Of a DNA stretch of 28,784 bases, positions 7,667 to 13,234 are shown in pieces; the first letter of the stretch is position 1; each line of letters begins with the position of its first letter. The position numbers were made by a program, and so were the translations under genes. Source of the stretch: a virus. Location: the IMG/VR virus record IMGVR_UViG_3300041411_000260, positions 1 through 28,784 of that record. One strand, given 5' to 3'. The notes under the pieces are model-generated. The model was not told the DNA's origin. It searched no databases and was given only the letters and a program-made list of their open reading frames with translations.

Positions 7667-8038
7667 TTACTGAGGGTGGTGCTTGGGCGCGGAGTCGCGC
7701 TGAGCGAGTAATGTCTGCGGTAGCAGCCTCGCCGGGACGGGATAACGTAGGTCAGCCCGTATATCGATCAAGTGCACGACCGTGCAATCCGGGCTGGTGC
7801 CCCAGTCCACACCAATCCACTTGCGCTGATTGATCACCTGCAACTCGGTCCAAGCGTTGTGCACCAGCTGCTGAGCCATGAACACCGGCACCTCCAGCGA
7901 TGTGGTCAGGTGCCGAACGCAGTTGTCGTAGAGCAGATCGGAATCCACCAGGTACTGAGCTTCGTGTCGTTGCAGGTAGGCAAACGCCGCCCGTTGCATG
8001 CTGCTGCGGTAGTCGTGGGTCAACTGTTCATGGTTCAT
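7667..8038 (-). CDS. Phage hypothetical protein (123 aa)
   Basis: Predicted 123-residue soluble protein. The N-terminal 75 residues are helical (YRSSMQRAAFAYLQRHEAQY; MAQQLVHNAWTELQ) and the C-terminal part contains WIGVDWGTSPDCTVVHLIDI. No known domain can be named with confidence. The ATG at 8038 overlaps the stop of the Ogr-like gene as ATGA, with GGAG 8 nt upstream inside that gene. Tight coupling to the Ogr-like activator means the two are made together from the early transcript. Confidence 0.65.
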   Translation of the reverse strand: MNHEQLTHDYRSSMQRAAFAYLQRHEAQYLVDSDLLYDNCVRHLTTSLEVPVFMAQQLVHNAWTELQVINQRKWIGVDWGTSPDCTVVHLIDIRADLRYPVPARLLPQTLLAQRDSAPKHHPQ

Positions 8039-8325
8039 TGCGCACACTCCATTTCCATTTGGTCGAGCAGGTCGGGTTGATCGTTGGCGGTCTTCATCGC
8101 GGCTCGGCGCAGAGCGATGTCAGCAACTGGAAGCCTCACGGATGGGTTGGCCATGCCGCTTGGGCTCATCTCGTGAGTCATTTCGAATTGGGCACGCACT
8201 GACCAACCGCAAGCCTCGTTGGTGCATTGCAGGTAGGCCACGCGCAGGAAAATATGGGTGCCTTCACTGGTGCGTATGCGCATGCGGCCTTGGCAGTGAG
8301 GGCAGACCAGTTTGTAAGTACTCAT
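8035..8325 (-). CDS. ogr: Ogr/Delta-like zinc-finger activator of late genes
   Basis: A 96-residue protein with the Ogr/Delta zinc motif: Cys8, Cys11 (CPHC), Cys34 and Cys39 (CTNEAC), followed by the typical FEMTHEMSPSG segment. In P2 and P4 the Ogr and Delta proteins bind a TGT...ACA dyad about 55 bp upstream of late promoters and contact the host RNA polymerase. Here the target sites are probably the dyads at 19984-20002 and 26297-26315. The ATG at 8325 has AAGGA 6 nt upstream. Unlike P2, where ogr follows D at the end of the late genes, the gene lies within the early operon upstream of the primase-helicase, so late genes would be switched on by early transcription. The C-terminal acidic tail (DQPDLLDQMEMEC) is longer than in P2. 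Confidence 0.9.
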   Translation of the reverse strand: MSTYKLVCPHCQGRMRIRTSEGTHIFLRVAYLQCTNEACGWSVRAQFEMTHEMSPSGMANPSVRLPVADIALRRAAMKTANDQPDLLDQMEMECAQ

Positions 8326-8335
8326 GACCGATCCT

Positions 8336-8527
8336 TTAGAACGTTTCTGCCGCTTCATGAGCGATGTTCAGCGGAGTGATTGCATCACCGATGGCAATCC
8401 TGATGTCAGTGCCTGAGAGCGAATCGTTGGTGGTTGCTGCAATTTCTTTTAATGTGTCCAGTCGCTGCTGGGCGATGACCAGTAGATCCAGTAAGTGATT
8501 TCTTTCTAAATCGGAGATGTAGGTCAT
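8336..8527 (-). CDS. Small early-operon protein (63 aa), paralogous to the divergent 8526 gene
   Basis: A 63-residue protein of mostly alpha-helical character. Its C-terminal half contains DIRIAIGDAITPLN, which resembles DIRFAVDDVATALK in the protein encoded on the opposite strand at 8526-8744, and both have a QxRxxxLxEI stretch before it. The start codon lies in the palindrome CATG and overlaps the start codon of that opposite gene. The Shine-Dalgarno (GAGTGA) is modest. It is located 10 bp before the Ogr-like gene in the early operon. Function unknown. Confidence 0.6.
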   Translation of the reverse strand: MTYISDLERNHLLDLLVIAQQRLDTLKEIAATTNDSLSGTDIRIAIGDAITPLNIAHEAAETF

Positions 8528-8744
8528 GGCGGCTCACTCAAAAAAGGATGTTGAAAGCTTGATGCAGCGCTTGCAGGAGCGGCATGAAGCGCTGGTGGAA
8601 ATCATGCGTGGTCGCGAATCCATGAAGCTGACCGCTACCGGGGAGGTGCCAGCGCTATTCGTGAGAGCCGAAGACATTCGCTTTGCTGTCGATGACGTCG
8701 CAACAGCGCTGAAAGAGATCAAGGCACGTCTCGGTAAAGGCTGA
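8526..8744 (+). CDS. Small divergent protein (72 aa), paralogous to the 8336-8527 gene
   Basis: A 72-residue helical protein with KDVESLMQRLQERHEALVEI at the N-terminal part and DIRFAVDDVATALKEIKARL at the C-terminal part. The similarity to the minus-strand neighbour (QxRxxxLxEI and DIRxAxxDxxTxL) is the main reason for taking the frame as real. GGAG stands 9 nt before the ATG. The start codon shares bases with the start of the divergent neighbour (CATG at 8525-8528), so no normal promoter or leader fits between them; any plus-strand mRNA must begin inside the other gene. It runs against the early operon transcript. Function unknown. Confidence 0.5.
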   Translation: MAAHSKKDVESLMQRLQERHEALVEIMRGRESMKLTATGEVPALFVRAEDIRFAVDDVATALKEIKARLGKG

Positions 8745-8760
8745 GTACGGCTGCGCATGC

Positions 8761-9237
8761 TCACCTTCCTTCCGTCGTCTTACTGTGCAGTTGGATGGTC
8801 GCCAGCACCTCTGCATAGCGAGCAGACATGTAGTGCATCAAGGCTTTGATAATTGCTTCCGCTTCCCTTGCTTCAATGACGCCATCATCCAAGGCCTTGG
8901 CAATGATTTGATCAACCATTCCGCGCTTCGCCGCGGCCTTGATTGATCGGCTGTACAGCTCGACGTTGTCCAGGTCTTCCGAGGCTGCCATGGGAACAAA
9001 CATGCCGCCGTACTTGGCCGCGATGTAGTCCGGCAAGTAGGCCGTGCCTGCGATCTGTTCGAGGCGGTGAATGTGGTCGTCGCTCAAGGGGCGGCTGCCG
9101 GCGCTTTCATATGCTTGGTTGTCGAACTTCTTGATGGTCATGCCGAGTTCGGCAGCGGCGTATAGACGCCCGCCTGGGTAAGCGCAAATGACTGCACTGA
9201 CAACATCCTTTCTATTGGCTAGAACTGGGCGTTTCAT
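8761..9237 (-). CDS. YmfL/CII-like phage regulatory protein
   Basis: A 158-residue protein with an N-terminal helical DNA-binding-like region (NRKDVVSAVICAYPGGRLYA, MTIKKFDNQAYESAG, LSDDHIHRLEQIAGT) in the manner of YmfL and phage CII-type regulators, and a helical C-terminal part that may oligomerise (EAREAEAIIKALMHYMSARY). Such proteins act early, controlling the lysis-lysogeny choice and early transcription. The ATG at 9237 is chosen over an upstream TTG; GGGAGG lies about 10 nt upstream. It is the second gene after the Cro-like protein. Family assignment rests on the pattern and the position; the regulatory direction cannot be told from sequence. Confidence 0.75.
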   Translation of the reverse strand: MKRPVLANRKDVVSAVICAYPGGRLYAAAELGMTIKKFDNQAYESAGSRPLSDDHIHRLEQIAGTAYLPDYIAAKYGGMFVPMAASEDLDNVELYSRSIKAAAKRGMVDQIIAKALDDGVIEAREAEAIIKALMHYMSARYAEVLATIQLHSKTTEGR

Positions 9238-9266
9238 CTTCTGGTTTCCTCCCTGAGCCAACGGGC

Positions 9267-9479
9267 CTAGTTTGTGACGACGCCGTGTTTAATGCCGAGC
9301 AACACGGCAGCGCGATGGGCTTCGCCCCGCAGACATTTCTTTTGTCCGTTCAACACTGCGTATACCGTCGACGGATTGAGGTGATGCTGATCGGCCCAGT
9401 CTTTCGCTGACAGACCTTGATGCGCGAGGCGCTCTCGAGCCTCTTGGCATGCTTGCTCGGTGGGGTATGCGTTCGGCAT
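9267..9479 (-). CDS. Cro-like HTH protein, BcepMu gp16 family
   Basis: A 70-residue DNA-binding protein. The helix-turn-helix covers about residues 23-45 (LSAKDWADQHHLNPSTVYAV) and is followed by the marker GEAHRAAVLLGIK at 52-64, which is typical of BcepMu gp16 family phage proteins. It is the first gene of the minus-strand early operon and faces the repressor at 9552, so it takes the Cro/Cox position in the genetic switch and probably represses the repressor promoter or autoregulates. The ATG at 9479 was chosen because the predicted promoter (-10 at 9517-9522) lies upstream of it; an earlier frame start would be inside the operator. Confidence 0.85.
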   Translation of the reverse strand: MPNAYPTEQACQEARERLAHQGLSAKDWADQHHLNPSTVYAVLNGQKKCLRGEAHRAAVLLGIKHGVVTN

Positions 9480-9486
9480 AGTCTCG

Positions 9487-9506
9487 TTTCGTGTGATTTC
9501 GTGTGA
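9487..9506. promoter_or_regulatory. Tandem TTTCGTGTGA repeat in the early leader
   Basis: Two exact head-to-tail copies of TTTCGTGTGA (9487-9496 and 9497-9506) lie between the predicted early transcription start and the Cro-like start codon. A 10-bp period puts both on the same DNA face. They differ from the TTCCCA operator and so may be bound by a different protein, such as the Cro-like or YmfL-like regulator. Confidence 0.6.
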
Positions 9507-9516
9507 TGACAGGCGG

Positions 9517-9545
9517 AGTATTTCCCATGATTGTGGGAATGTCAA
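9517..9545 (-). promoter_or_regulatory. Early promoter with embedded repressor operator
   Basis: On the minus strand a perfect TTGACA (-35, 9540-9545) and AATACT (-10, 9517-9522) are 17 bp apart. The palindrome TTCCCA-N6-TGGGAA (9522-9539) fills the spacer, so a bound repressor would directly block RNA polymerase. A further copy of TTGTGGGAAT (9531-9540) recurs at 9562-9571, 31 bp away, inside the repressor gene start, a possible second operator half-site. Confidence 0.85.
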
Positions 9546-9551
9546 CTCGCC

Positions 9552-9896
9552 ATGGAGACGTTTGTGGGAATTGGTGATCGCCTAAAAGAAGAACGCGAGC
9601 GCTTGGGGTTTAATCAGACCGAGTTTGCGGCGAAAGCCGGTGCCTCGAAGAACAGTCAGTACAACTATGAGAAAGGCGAACGAAGCCCCGATGCCAATTA
9701 CCTCGCGGCAGTAGCCGAACAGGGCGTTGACATTCTGTACGTCGTTACCGGTCAGCGGATGCCTGTGGCCGAAGGCGTGCTGTTGGTAGAAGAAATGGAG
9801 ATGTTGCTGCACATACGTGGCTTGGGTGATGAGGACAAGGGGGCAGTCAAGCGTCTGCTATGGGCCGTCGCCCAAAACTCTGACAAGAACATCTGA
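9552..9896 (+). CDS. Prophage repressor, Xre-type HTH (114 aa)
   Basis: Maintains lysogeny by blocking the divergent early promoter. The N-terminal Xre/Cro-CI helix-turn-helix spans about residues 6-62 (IGDRLKEERERLGFNQTEFA, then SKNSQYNYEKGERSPDANYL), followed by a short helical C-terminal dimerisation part. It has no S24 peptidase domain, so it should not be self-cleaved on RecA activation; induction would need another trigger, as in P2. The ATG at 9552 is chosen over an in-frame TTG at 9531 that lies inside the operator; the Shine-Dalgarno is weak. The first codons carry a second TTGTGGGAAT site, which may allow autoregulation. Confidence 0.88.
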   Translation: METFVGIGDRLKEERERLGFNQTEFAAKAGASKNSQYNYEKGERSPDANYLAAVAEQGVDILYVVTGQRMPVAEGVLLVEEMEMLLHIRGLGDEDKGAVKRLLWAVAQNSDKNI

Positions 9897-9916
9897 TGGA
9901 ACGGCCTACGCACTGA

Positions 9917-10060
9917 GTGGCAGTGCCCCGCAGTCAGGCTAAGGATCGCGGTTGGGCGGATGGCCAGGACATCACCAAGGCCAATCCATCCATGCTGTCT
10001 ATCAAAATGGACTACAGCGACATCGTGCAGCGCGCTCAATCGCTCTGTGGCGGCGCATAA
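9917..10060 (+). CDS. Possible small or remnant ORF (47 aa)
   Basis: A GTG-started frame of 47 codons running 20 nt after the repressor, with coding-like composition (RGWADGQDITKANPS, SIKMDYSDIVQRAQSL) but no visible ribosome site. It may be the surviving end of a longer gene. Nothing shows that it is expressed. The rest of the gap up to 10190 holds no other clear element. Confidence 0.25.
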   Translation: MAVPRSQAKDRGWADGQDITKANPSMLSIKMDYSDIVQRAQSLCGGA

Positions 10061-10190
10061 TCCTGTAATTAAAAAACCTTTCGTAGGCTGGTGGCACACC
10101 GAAACATGCTGAAAATCGCCCATTCCCCGGGTGCTTTGGTCGGTACCGATGCTGGTACCGGGCACCCGAACGTGTTGAATGGAGTGACAC

Positions 10191-10352
10191 ATGTCGGTGA
10201 AGAACGAGCTACAAACCCACCAACCCGAAGCGATCGAATTGGCTGAACTGAATGAGCGCGAACGGATGGTCGTGCAGCTGTTCAGGCTACTCGACGAAGT
10301 GAGCCAGAAAGACATTCTTCGTTTTCTGAATATCCTTCTAGCTGCCAAGTAA
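10191..10352 (+). CDS. Small lysogenic-strand phage protein (53 aa)
   Basis: A 53-residue protein of charged helical type (ELNERERMVVQLFRLLDEVS, then DILRFLNILLAAK). GGAG is 6 nt before the ATG and a strong terminator follows the stop, so the gene is bounded like a real unit. Similar small proteins with a LFRxL...QxxILR pattern are found downstream of repressors in Pseudomonas prophages. Function unknown. Confidence 0.7.
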   Translation: MSVKNELQTHQPEAIELAELNERERMVVQLFRLLDEVSQKDILRFLNILLAAK

Positions 10353-10356
10353 AAAG

Positions 10357-10386
10357 AACCCGGCCATGCGCCGGGTTTTTGTTTTT
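10357..10386 (+). terminator. Rho-independent terminator after the 53-aa gene
   Basis: AACCCGGC, loop CATGC, GCCGGGTT followed by TTTGTTTTT. It ends transcription from the repressor side before the next plus-strand gene. Confidence 0.9.
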
Positions 10387-10544
10387 CTGGGCAATGACTC
10401 AAGAAAAAGGAGTTTGTGTCGACAGACTCAGAGAGGGAGGCTATTTCCGGGACAGGATGTTTTCGAACGCCATAGCTGCAGTCGTTCAAAAGTCAAAGCG
10501 GCAAAGCCTCCGATGTCAATCGGCTTAGCAGAAGGTGAGTATTT

Positions 10545-10946
10545 TTGGACGTTGAAAAAGAGATTAAAGCGGCGAAACGGTTGAGAGTGCGGGGCCTGAT
10601 CATCGCGGCTGTGAGCATTGTATTTATTGTGGTCTCGCTGCTGCTTTCGATCTATGGCTACGCCGAGTTCCAGGGGTGGGACCGGGTTAAAAACGTCGTG
10701 GGCAACATCTATTCCCATACCCAATTTCCAGTACTGAGCTCTATCTGGAAAATTGCTGCTCAAGCTGATTTGAATGAACCCTTGCAGCTGCAAAACCTTT
10801 GGTTTTTTGGTGAGATCGTAATTTTTATGGTGGGTGCAGCGATGGTGGGCACTGCTAATAGAACCCTCATGGATATTGCCAAGGCTTCGCACGACGCAAC
10901 ACAGGAACGCCGGAAGGAACAGATCAAGAAGCAGCAGGAAAGCTGA
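10545..10946 (+). CDS. Two-TM lysogenic-strand membrane protein (133 aa)
   Basis: A 133-residue protein with a basic N-terminal helix (KEIKAAKRLRVRG), TM1 at about residues 17-41, a periplasmic or cytoplasmic loop of about 40 residues and TM2 at about 84-104, then a basic C-terminal tail (ERRKEQIKKQQES). The start is TTG at 10545, supported by AAGGTGAG just upstream; no in-frame ATG is nearby. It lies on the same strand as the repressor but after a terminator, so it should have its own promoter. Its position as a single lysogenically transcribed gene with membrane topology suggests a moron, for example superinfection exclusion, but no family was recognised. Confidence 0.65.
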   Translation: MDVEKEIKAAKRLRVRGLIIAAVSIVFIVVSLLLSIYGYAEFQGWDRVKNVVGNIYSHTQFPVLSSIWKIAAQADLNEPLQLQNLWFFGEIVIFMVGAAMVGTANRTLMDIAKASHDATQERRKEQIKKQQES

Positions 10947-11022
10947 ATGAACAACAGCGGGAGAAAGATAAAGATCTTTCTTGAGTACGTTCGTAGCAAA
11001 CCTTCTTGTGTGTTTTGTCAGT

Positions 11023-11050
11023 AATAACCCGGCTATGCCGGGTTATTTTT
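11023..11050 (+). terminator. Terminator between the membrane gene and the TIR-caspase operon
   Basis: AATAACCCGGC, loop TAT, GCCGGGTTATT followed by TTT: an 11-bp stem, symmetric enough to act in both directions. It separates the plus-strand membrane gene from the convergent minus-strand cargo operon, whose last stop codon (11049-11051) touches it. Confidence 0.92.
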
Positions 11051-11162
11051 ATGGTTGATTTACGGGCCGTGGTGTCGGACGCGGAGGCGGTGGTGGTGGA
11101 CGTACATCTCCTCTCACGTTTCGAGTTGGTGGTGGAGGGGGTGGCGGTGGCTTTTGTCTCAT
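11049..11162 (-). CDS. Polyproline microprotein, last gene of the TIR-caspase operon (37 aa)
   Basis: A 37-residue, highly basic, proline-rich peptide. It has a run of eight prolines at residues 5-12 and a run of six at 22-27, then PRPTPRPVNQP; it contains no acidic residue except one Asp. TAGGAG, overlapping the stop of the preceding gene, gives a textbook ribosome site about 8 nt before the ATG, which argues that the frame is translated. No TM segment or signal. Polyproline runs stall ribosomes without EF-P, and proline-rich peptides bind SH3-like or WW-like folds, ribosomes or membranes. A regulator, sensor or toxic peptide is possible, but this is inference. It was below the usual ORF length cutoff. 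Confidence 0.6.
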   Translation of the reverse strand: MRQKPPPPPPPPTRNVRGDVRPPPPPPRPTPRPVNQP

Positions 11163-11173
11163 GCCTTTGGCTC

Positions 11174-11698
11174 CTATAGCTTTGGTAATGTGATCACCGC
11201 ATAAGCTATCACGGCGATACCTGCTGAGATGATGAGAGCTAAATTACAATAGTATAAGCTTGAGCTTTTTCTATCGTTATTAATGGTGCAAATCGTGGCG
11301 CAATTCATATAGTTTTCATAGTAATATTTGCGTAAGTCTTGAGCTACTTTCTCTTCGGAGTTTTCTTCGTCGCTGTAATAGTCAATGAGGTCTAGTCTGT
11401 ATTTTTCAATGGTGTTAGGTGCAGGCAAATTTTCATCCATTTTGCCAAGCAAAGCATCAATAAAAAAATATACCCCTATTGCGAGTACTGATATCGAGAT
11501 GGCTAATATAGTTAGAAACCATATTTTCGCACCCAATGTCAGTGCGGCTCTATCTCCGCCAATTATGACGGAGTAAAAGCCCGCGATTGCGATTATAGTC
11601 GCTAGAGGTATGCTTAATCGGGCAAAAATCTGTTCCTTTCTCGCGAGCTCCTGGAAGTAGATTTTTTCAAAGTGTTCAAATAGTTTGTCGATGGTCAA
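11174..11698 (-). CDS. Three-TM protein of the TIR-caspase operon (174 aa)
   Basis: An amphipathic N-terminal helix (1-27) leads into TM1 (28-47) and TM2 (57-83), then a charged cytoplasmic segment (85-145, EKYRLDLIDYYSDEENSEEK) and TM3 (146-170). Helical-bundle membrane proteins of this layout are common as effectors in bacterial defence operons (SLATT-like or other TM effectors), where they would perturb the inner membrane. The start is TTG at 11698, with AAGGA 8 nt upstream, right after the caspase stop (14 bp gap). It is AT-rich like the rest of the operon. I cannot assign it to a Pfam family; it may be an effector, or a membrane anchor for the protease. Confidence 0.7.
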   Translation of the reverse strand: MTIDKLFEHFEKIYFQELARKEQIFARLSIPLATIIAIAGFYSVIIGGDRAALTLGAKIWFLTILAISISVLAIGVYFFIDALLGKMDENLPAPNTIEKYRLDLIDYYSDEENSEEKVAQDLRKYYYENYMNCATICTINNDRKSSSLYYCNLALIISAGIAVIAYAVITLPKL

Positions 11699-11712
11699 GT
11701 TTTAGTCCTTGC

Positions 11713-12684
11713 CTAAATTCTTTTGTTGTTTATTAATTTCCAGTAGTGTTCGCCTAATACTGTGAGCTTGCAAGACTTGGAGTTCATCGCGGCAAAATAC
11801 ATGTGATCTTCGCCTACAGGCTTGACCAAATTGAGGCGGTTGAGCTTCTGAAGAATAGCAAATTTTCTTGTGTTCTCCGGATTCGGTTCGATTCCGTGAT
11901 TAGGTGCTGGTGGCTGAGGTTCAAAACTGGGGTCTAATGCAAACTCAGAGTTTGCAGTTTCAAAAAGCTCACTTATTTGTCTCAGTTCGGATAACTGTAT
12001 CGGTGGCGATACTTTTCTTAATGAGGTAAAAGCCTTAACGTTTGTTTTGAAAACCGGTCTTTGCTCCCAAAGACTTAATGATTGGTCGATGTGAGCATAT
12101 ATACTGCCTGGAGTAATGTCGCCAAGTAAATTGGCTGCGCCACCGTTGAGAGCATCAACAAATAATGATGTAAATACTCCTGAGCCGTTTACCTCCTCAG
12201 CGTACTGCCCTTCAGTGGAGGCGGTTAGAATTGTCATCCCTTCGGTTAGCAGAGCTTTGTCGCCGAGCGTCTTTGAGGATCCAGCAATTCCTGAATGACA
12301 GCTATCTAGTACAATAATTTTATTAATGGCTTTGGATGAGTTGGCAATGTCAAGTATCTCTTGCAATGGCATCCCGTCATCGCCGTCAGCACACTCTGAT
12401 GTTAGTAAGTAACCGCCGGTGTCTTCGACGTGACCGTGACCAGCGAAATAAAAAAGCGCAATTTGGCAATCGTCTTCGAATAGCTTTCGAATGTATTCTT
12501 TTAACTCTTTTCGGGAGATTGAACTTGCTGCGTCGACGGAGGTTATATGTTTTACGTCAAAGTTAAGTTCGCCGTCCATGTGCCGCTCAAGCACTTGGTT
12601 TACCGCGTATGCATCGTTGACGCAGCCATATAGCTGGTTCAGGTGTTCGTAGTAATTGATCCCCACAACTAATGCTTTTTTCAT
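11713..12684 (-). CDS. Caspase-like (peptidase C14) protease, candidate effector
   Basis: A 323-residue protein with a metacaspase/caspase-like p20 fold: the N-terminal ALVVGINYY, the catalytic dyad His83 (YFAGHGH) and Cys129 (VLDSCHSG), and the downstream STEGQYAEE segment (about 165-175). Residues about 230-275 form a proline-rich linker (FEPQPPAPNHGIEPNPEN) and the C-terminal 60 residues (ILQKLNRLNLVKPV...KLTVLGEHYWKLI) look like a winged-helix or ligand/partner domain. Cys-His proteases of this class cleave after basic residues. Directly paired with a TIR-like gene by ATGA overlap, it fits the effector of type IV Thoeris, in which the TIR product N7-cADPR activates a caspase-like protease that degrades cell proteins. 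Pairing is clear; the ligand is inference. Confidence 0.9.
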   Translation of the reverse strand: MKKALVVGINYYEHLNQLYGCVNDAYAVNQVLERHMDGELNFDVKHITSVDAASSISRKELKEYIRKLFEDDCQIALFYFAGHGHVEDTGGYLLTSECADGDDGMPLQEILDIANSSKAINKIIVLDSCHSGIAGSSKTLGDKALLTEGMTILTASTEGQYAEEVNGSGVFTSLFVDALNGGAANLLGDITPGSIYAHIDQSLSLWEQRPVFKTNVKAFTSLRKVSPPIQLSELRQISELFETANSEFALDPSFEPQPPAPNHGIEPNPENTRKFAILQKLNRLNLVKPVGEDHMYFAAMNSKSCKLTVLGEHYWKLINNKRI

Positions 12685-13103
12685 GAGCGGTTTGCTGCGT
12701 TTTTTCCTTCCCCCATCATTTGGGTGACTGCATTAGCAATCCCGTCCCAAGTCCAATTAATGACTCTGTTTCTATTAAGTCCTGCTGGAAGTGTGCTGTT
12801 GGAGTTTGCCTCGTCAACATATACGCCAAAAATTGGAACGTTCTGAGAACGAGCCATTTCTATTTCTTTAACTACACCTGTGGCGGTGGCCATATGGCGA
12901 CCGACCAAGACTATTAGAAGGTGCGTTTTATTGATTTTTTCTTTTACAATCGCTTCCCATTGAGACTGAGGCATGGGGCTTTTTGCAGACCAGTCTTCAT
13001 GTTTGAAGGGGGTTTTGGAATGCCAAGCCTGACCGGCAAATAGATTTTTGTGGTCGCTGTTATTATCAACGTCAAAACTGATAAAAGCGCGTGGTTCAGC
13101 CAT
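12681..13103 (-). CDS. TIR-like (DUF1863/ThsB type) protein
   Basis: A 140-residue single-domain protein with a Toll/interleukin-1 receptor-like fold of the ThsB/MTH538 type: strand A RAFISFDVDNN, the motif HEDWSAKSPMPQSQW, strand C HLLIVLVGRHMA, the helix VVKEIEMARS with the candidate catalytic Glu80 or Glu82, and strand D VPIFGVYVD. ThsB-type TIRs convert NAD into a cyclic ADP-ribose signal on phage infection. The ATG at 13103 is chosen by AAGGGA 8 nt upstream; a longer frame would run into the promoter region. Its stop overlaps the caspase start, so the two are coupled. It is in an AT-rich segment unlike the tail genes. It lacks an extra sensor domain, so phage recognition must be in the TIR fold or in a partner. 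Confidence 0.88.
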   Translation of the reverse strand: MAEPRAFISFDVDNNSDHKNLFAGQAWHSKTPFKHEDWSAKSPMPQSQWEAIVKEKINKTHLLIVLVGRHMATATGVVKEIEMARSQNVPIFGVYVDEANSNSTLPAGLNRNRVINWTWDGIANAVTQMMGEGKNAANRS

Positions 13104-13234
13104 CTTATAATCCCTTAACCAAATGAATGAAAGGGGAGTGTGACTCCGTGACGGCATTTTGCCAACAGGGTTATAAAATAATTTATAACTGACTGATATT
13201 TAATATGTTTTTTTGAAAAGAAGCGTTTTCTATT
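13104..13234 (-). promoter_or_regulatory. AT-rich leader of the TIR-caspase operon
   Basis: This 131-bp gap between gene D and the TIR gene is AT-rich. It holds the inverted repeat TTATAAA-N4-TTTATAA at 13171-13188, which could provide -10-like elements or bind a regulator. No Ogr-type dyad, and no convincing terminator after D, was seen. The operon may have its own promoter here and may also receive read-through from the late tail operon. Confidence 0.4.

Noticed and set aside
10366-10584. Plus-strand frame between the 53-aa gene and the membrane gene
   Set aside because: It starts inside a terminator hairpin and overlaps the better-supported TTG-started membrane gene; Arg/Lys-rich with no domain.
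11049-11162. Reading the Gly/Trp-rich plus-strand complement as coding, or the region as low-complexity noise
   Set aside because: The plus strand has no ribosome site or usable frame, while the minus strand has a strong one, so the minus-strand peptide was kept.
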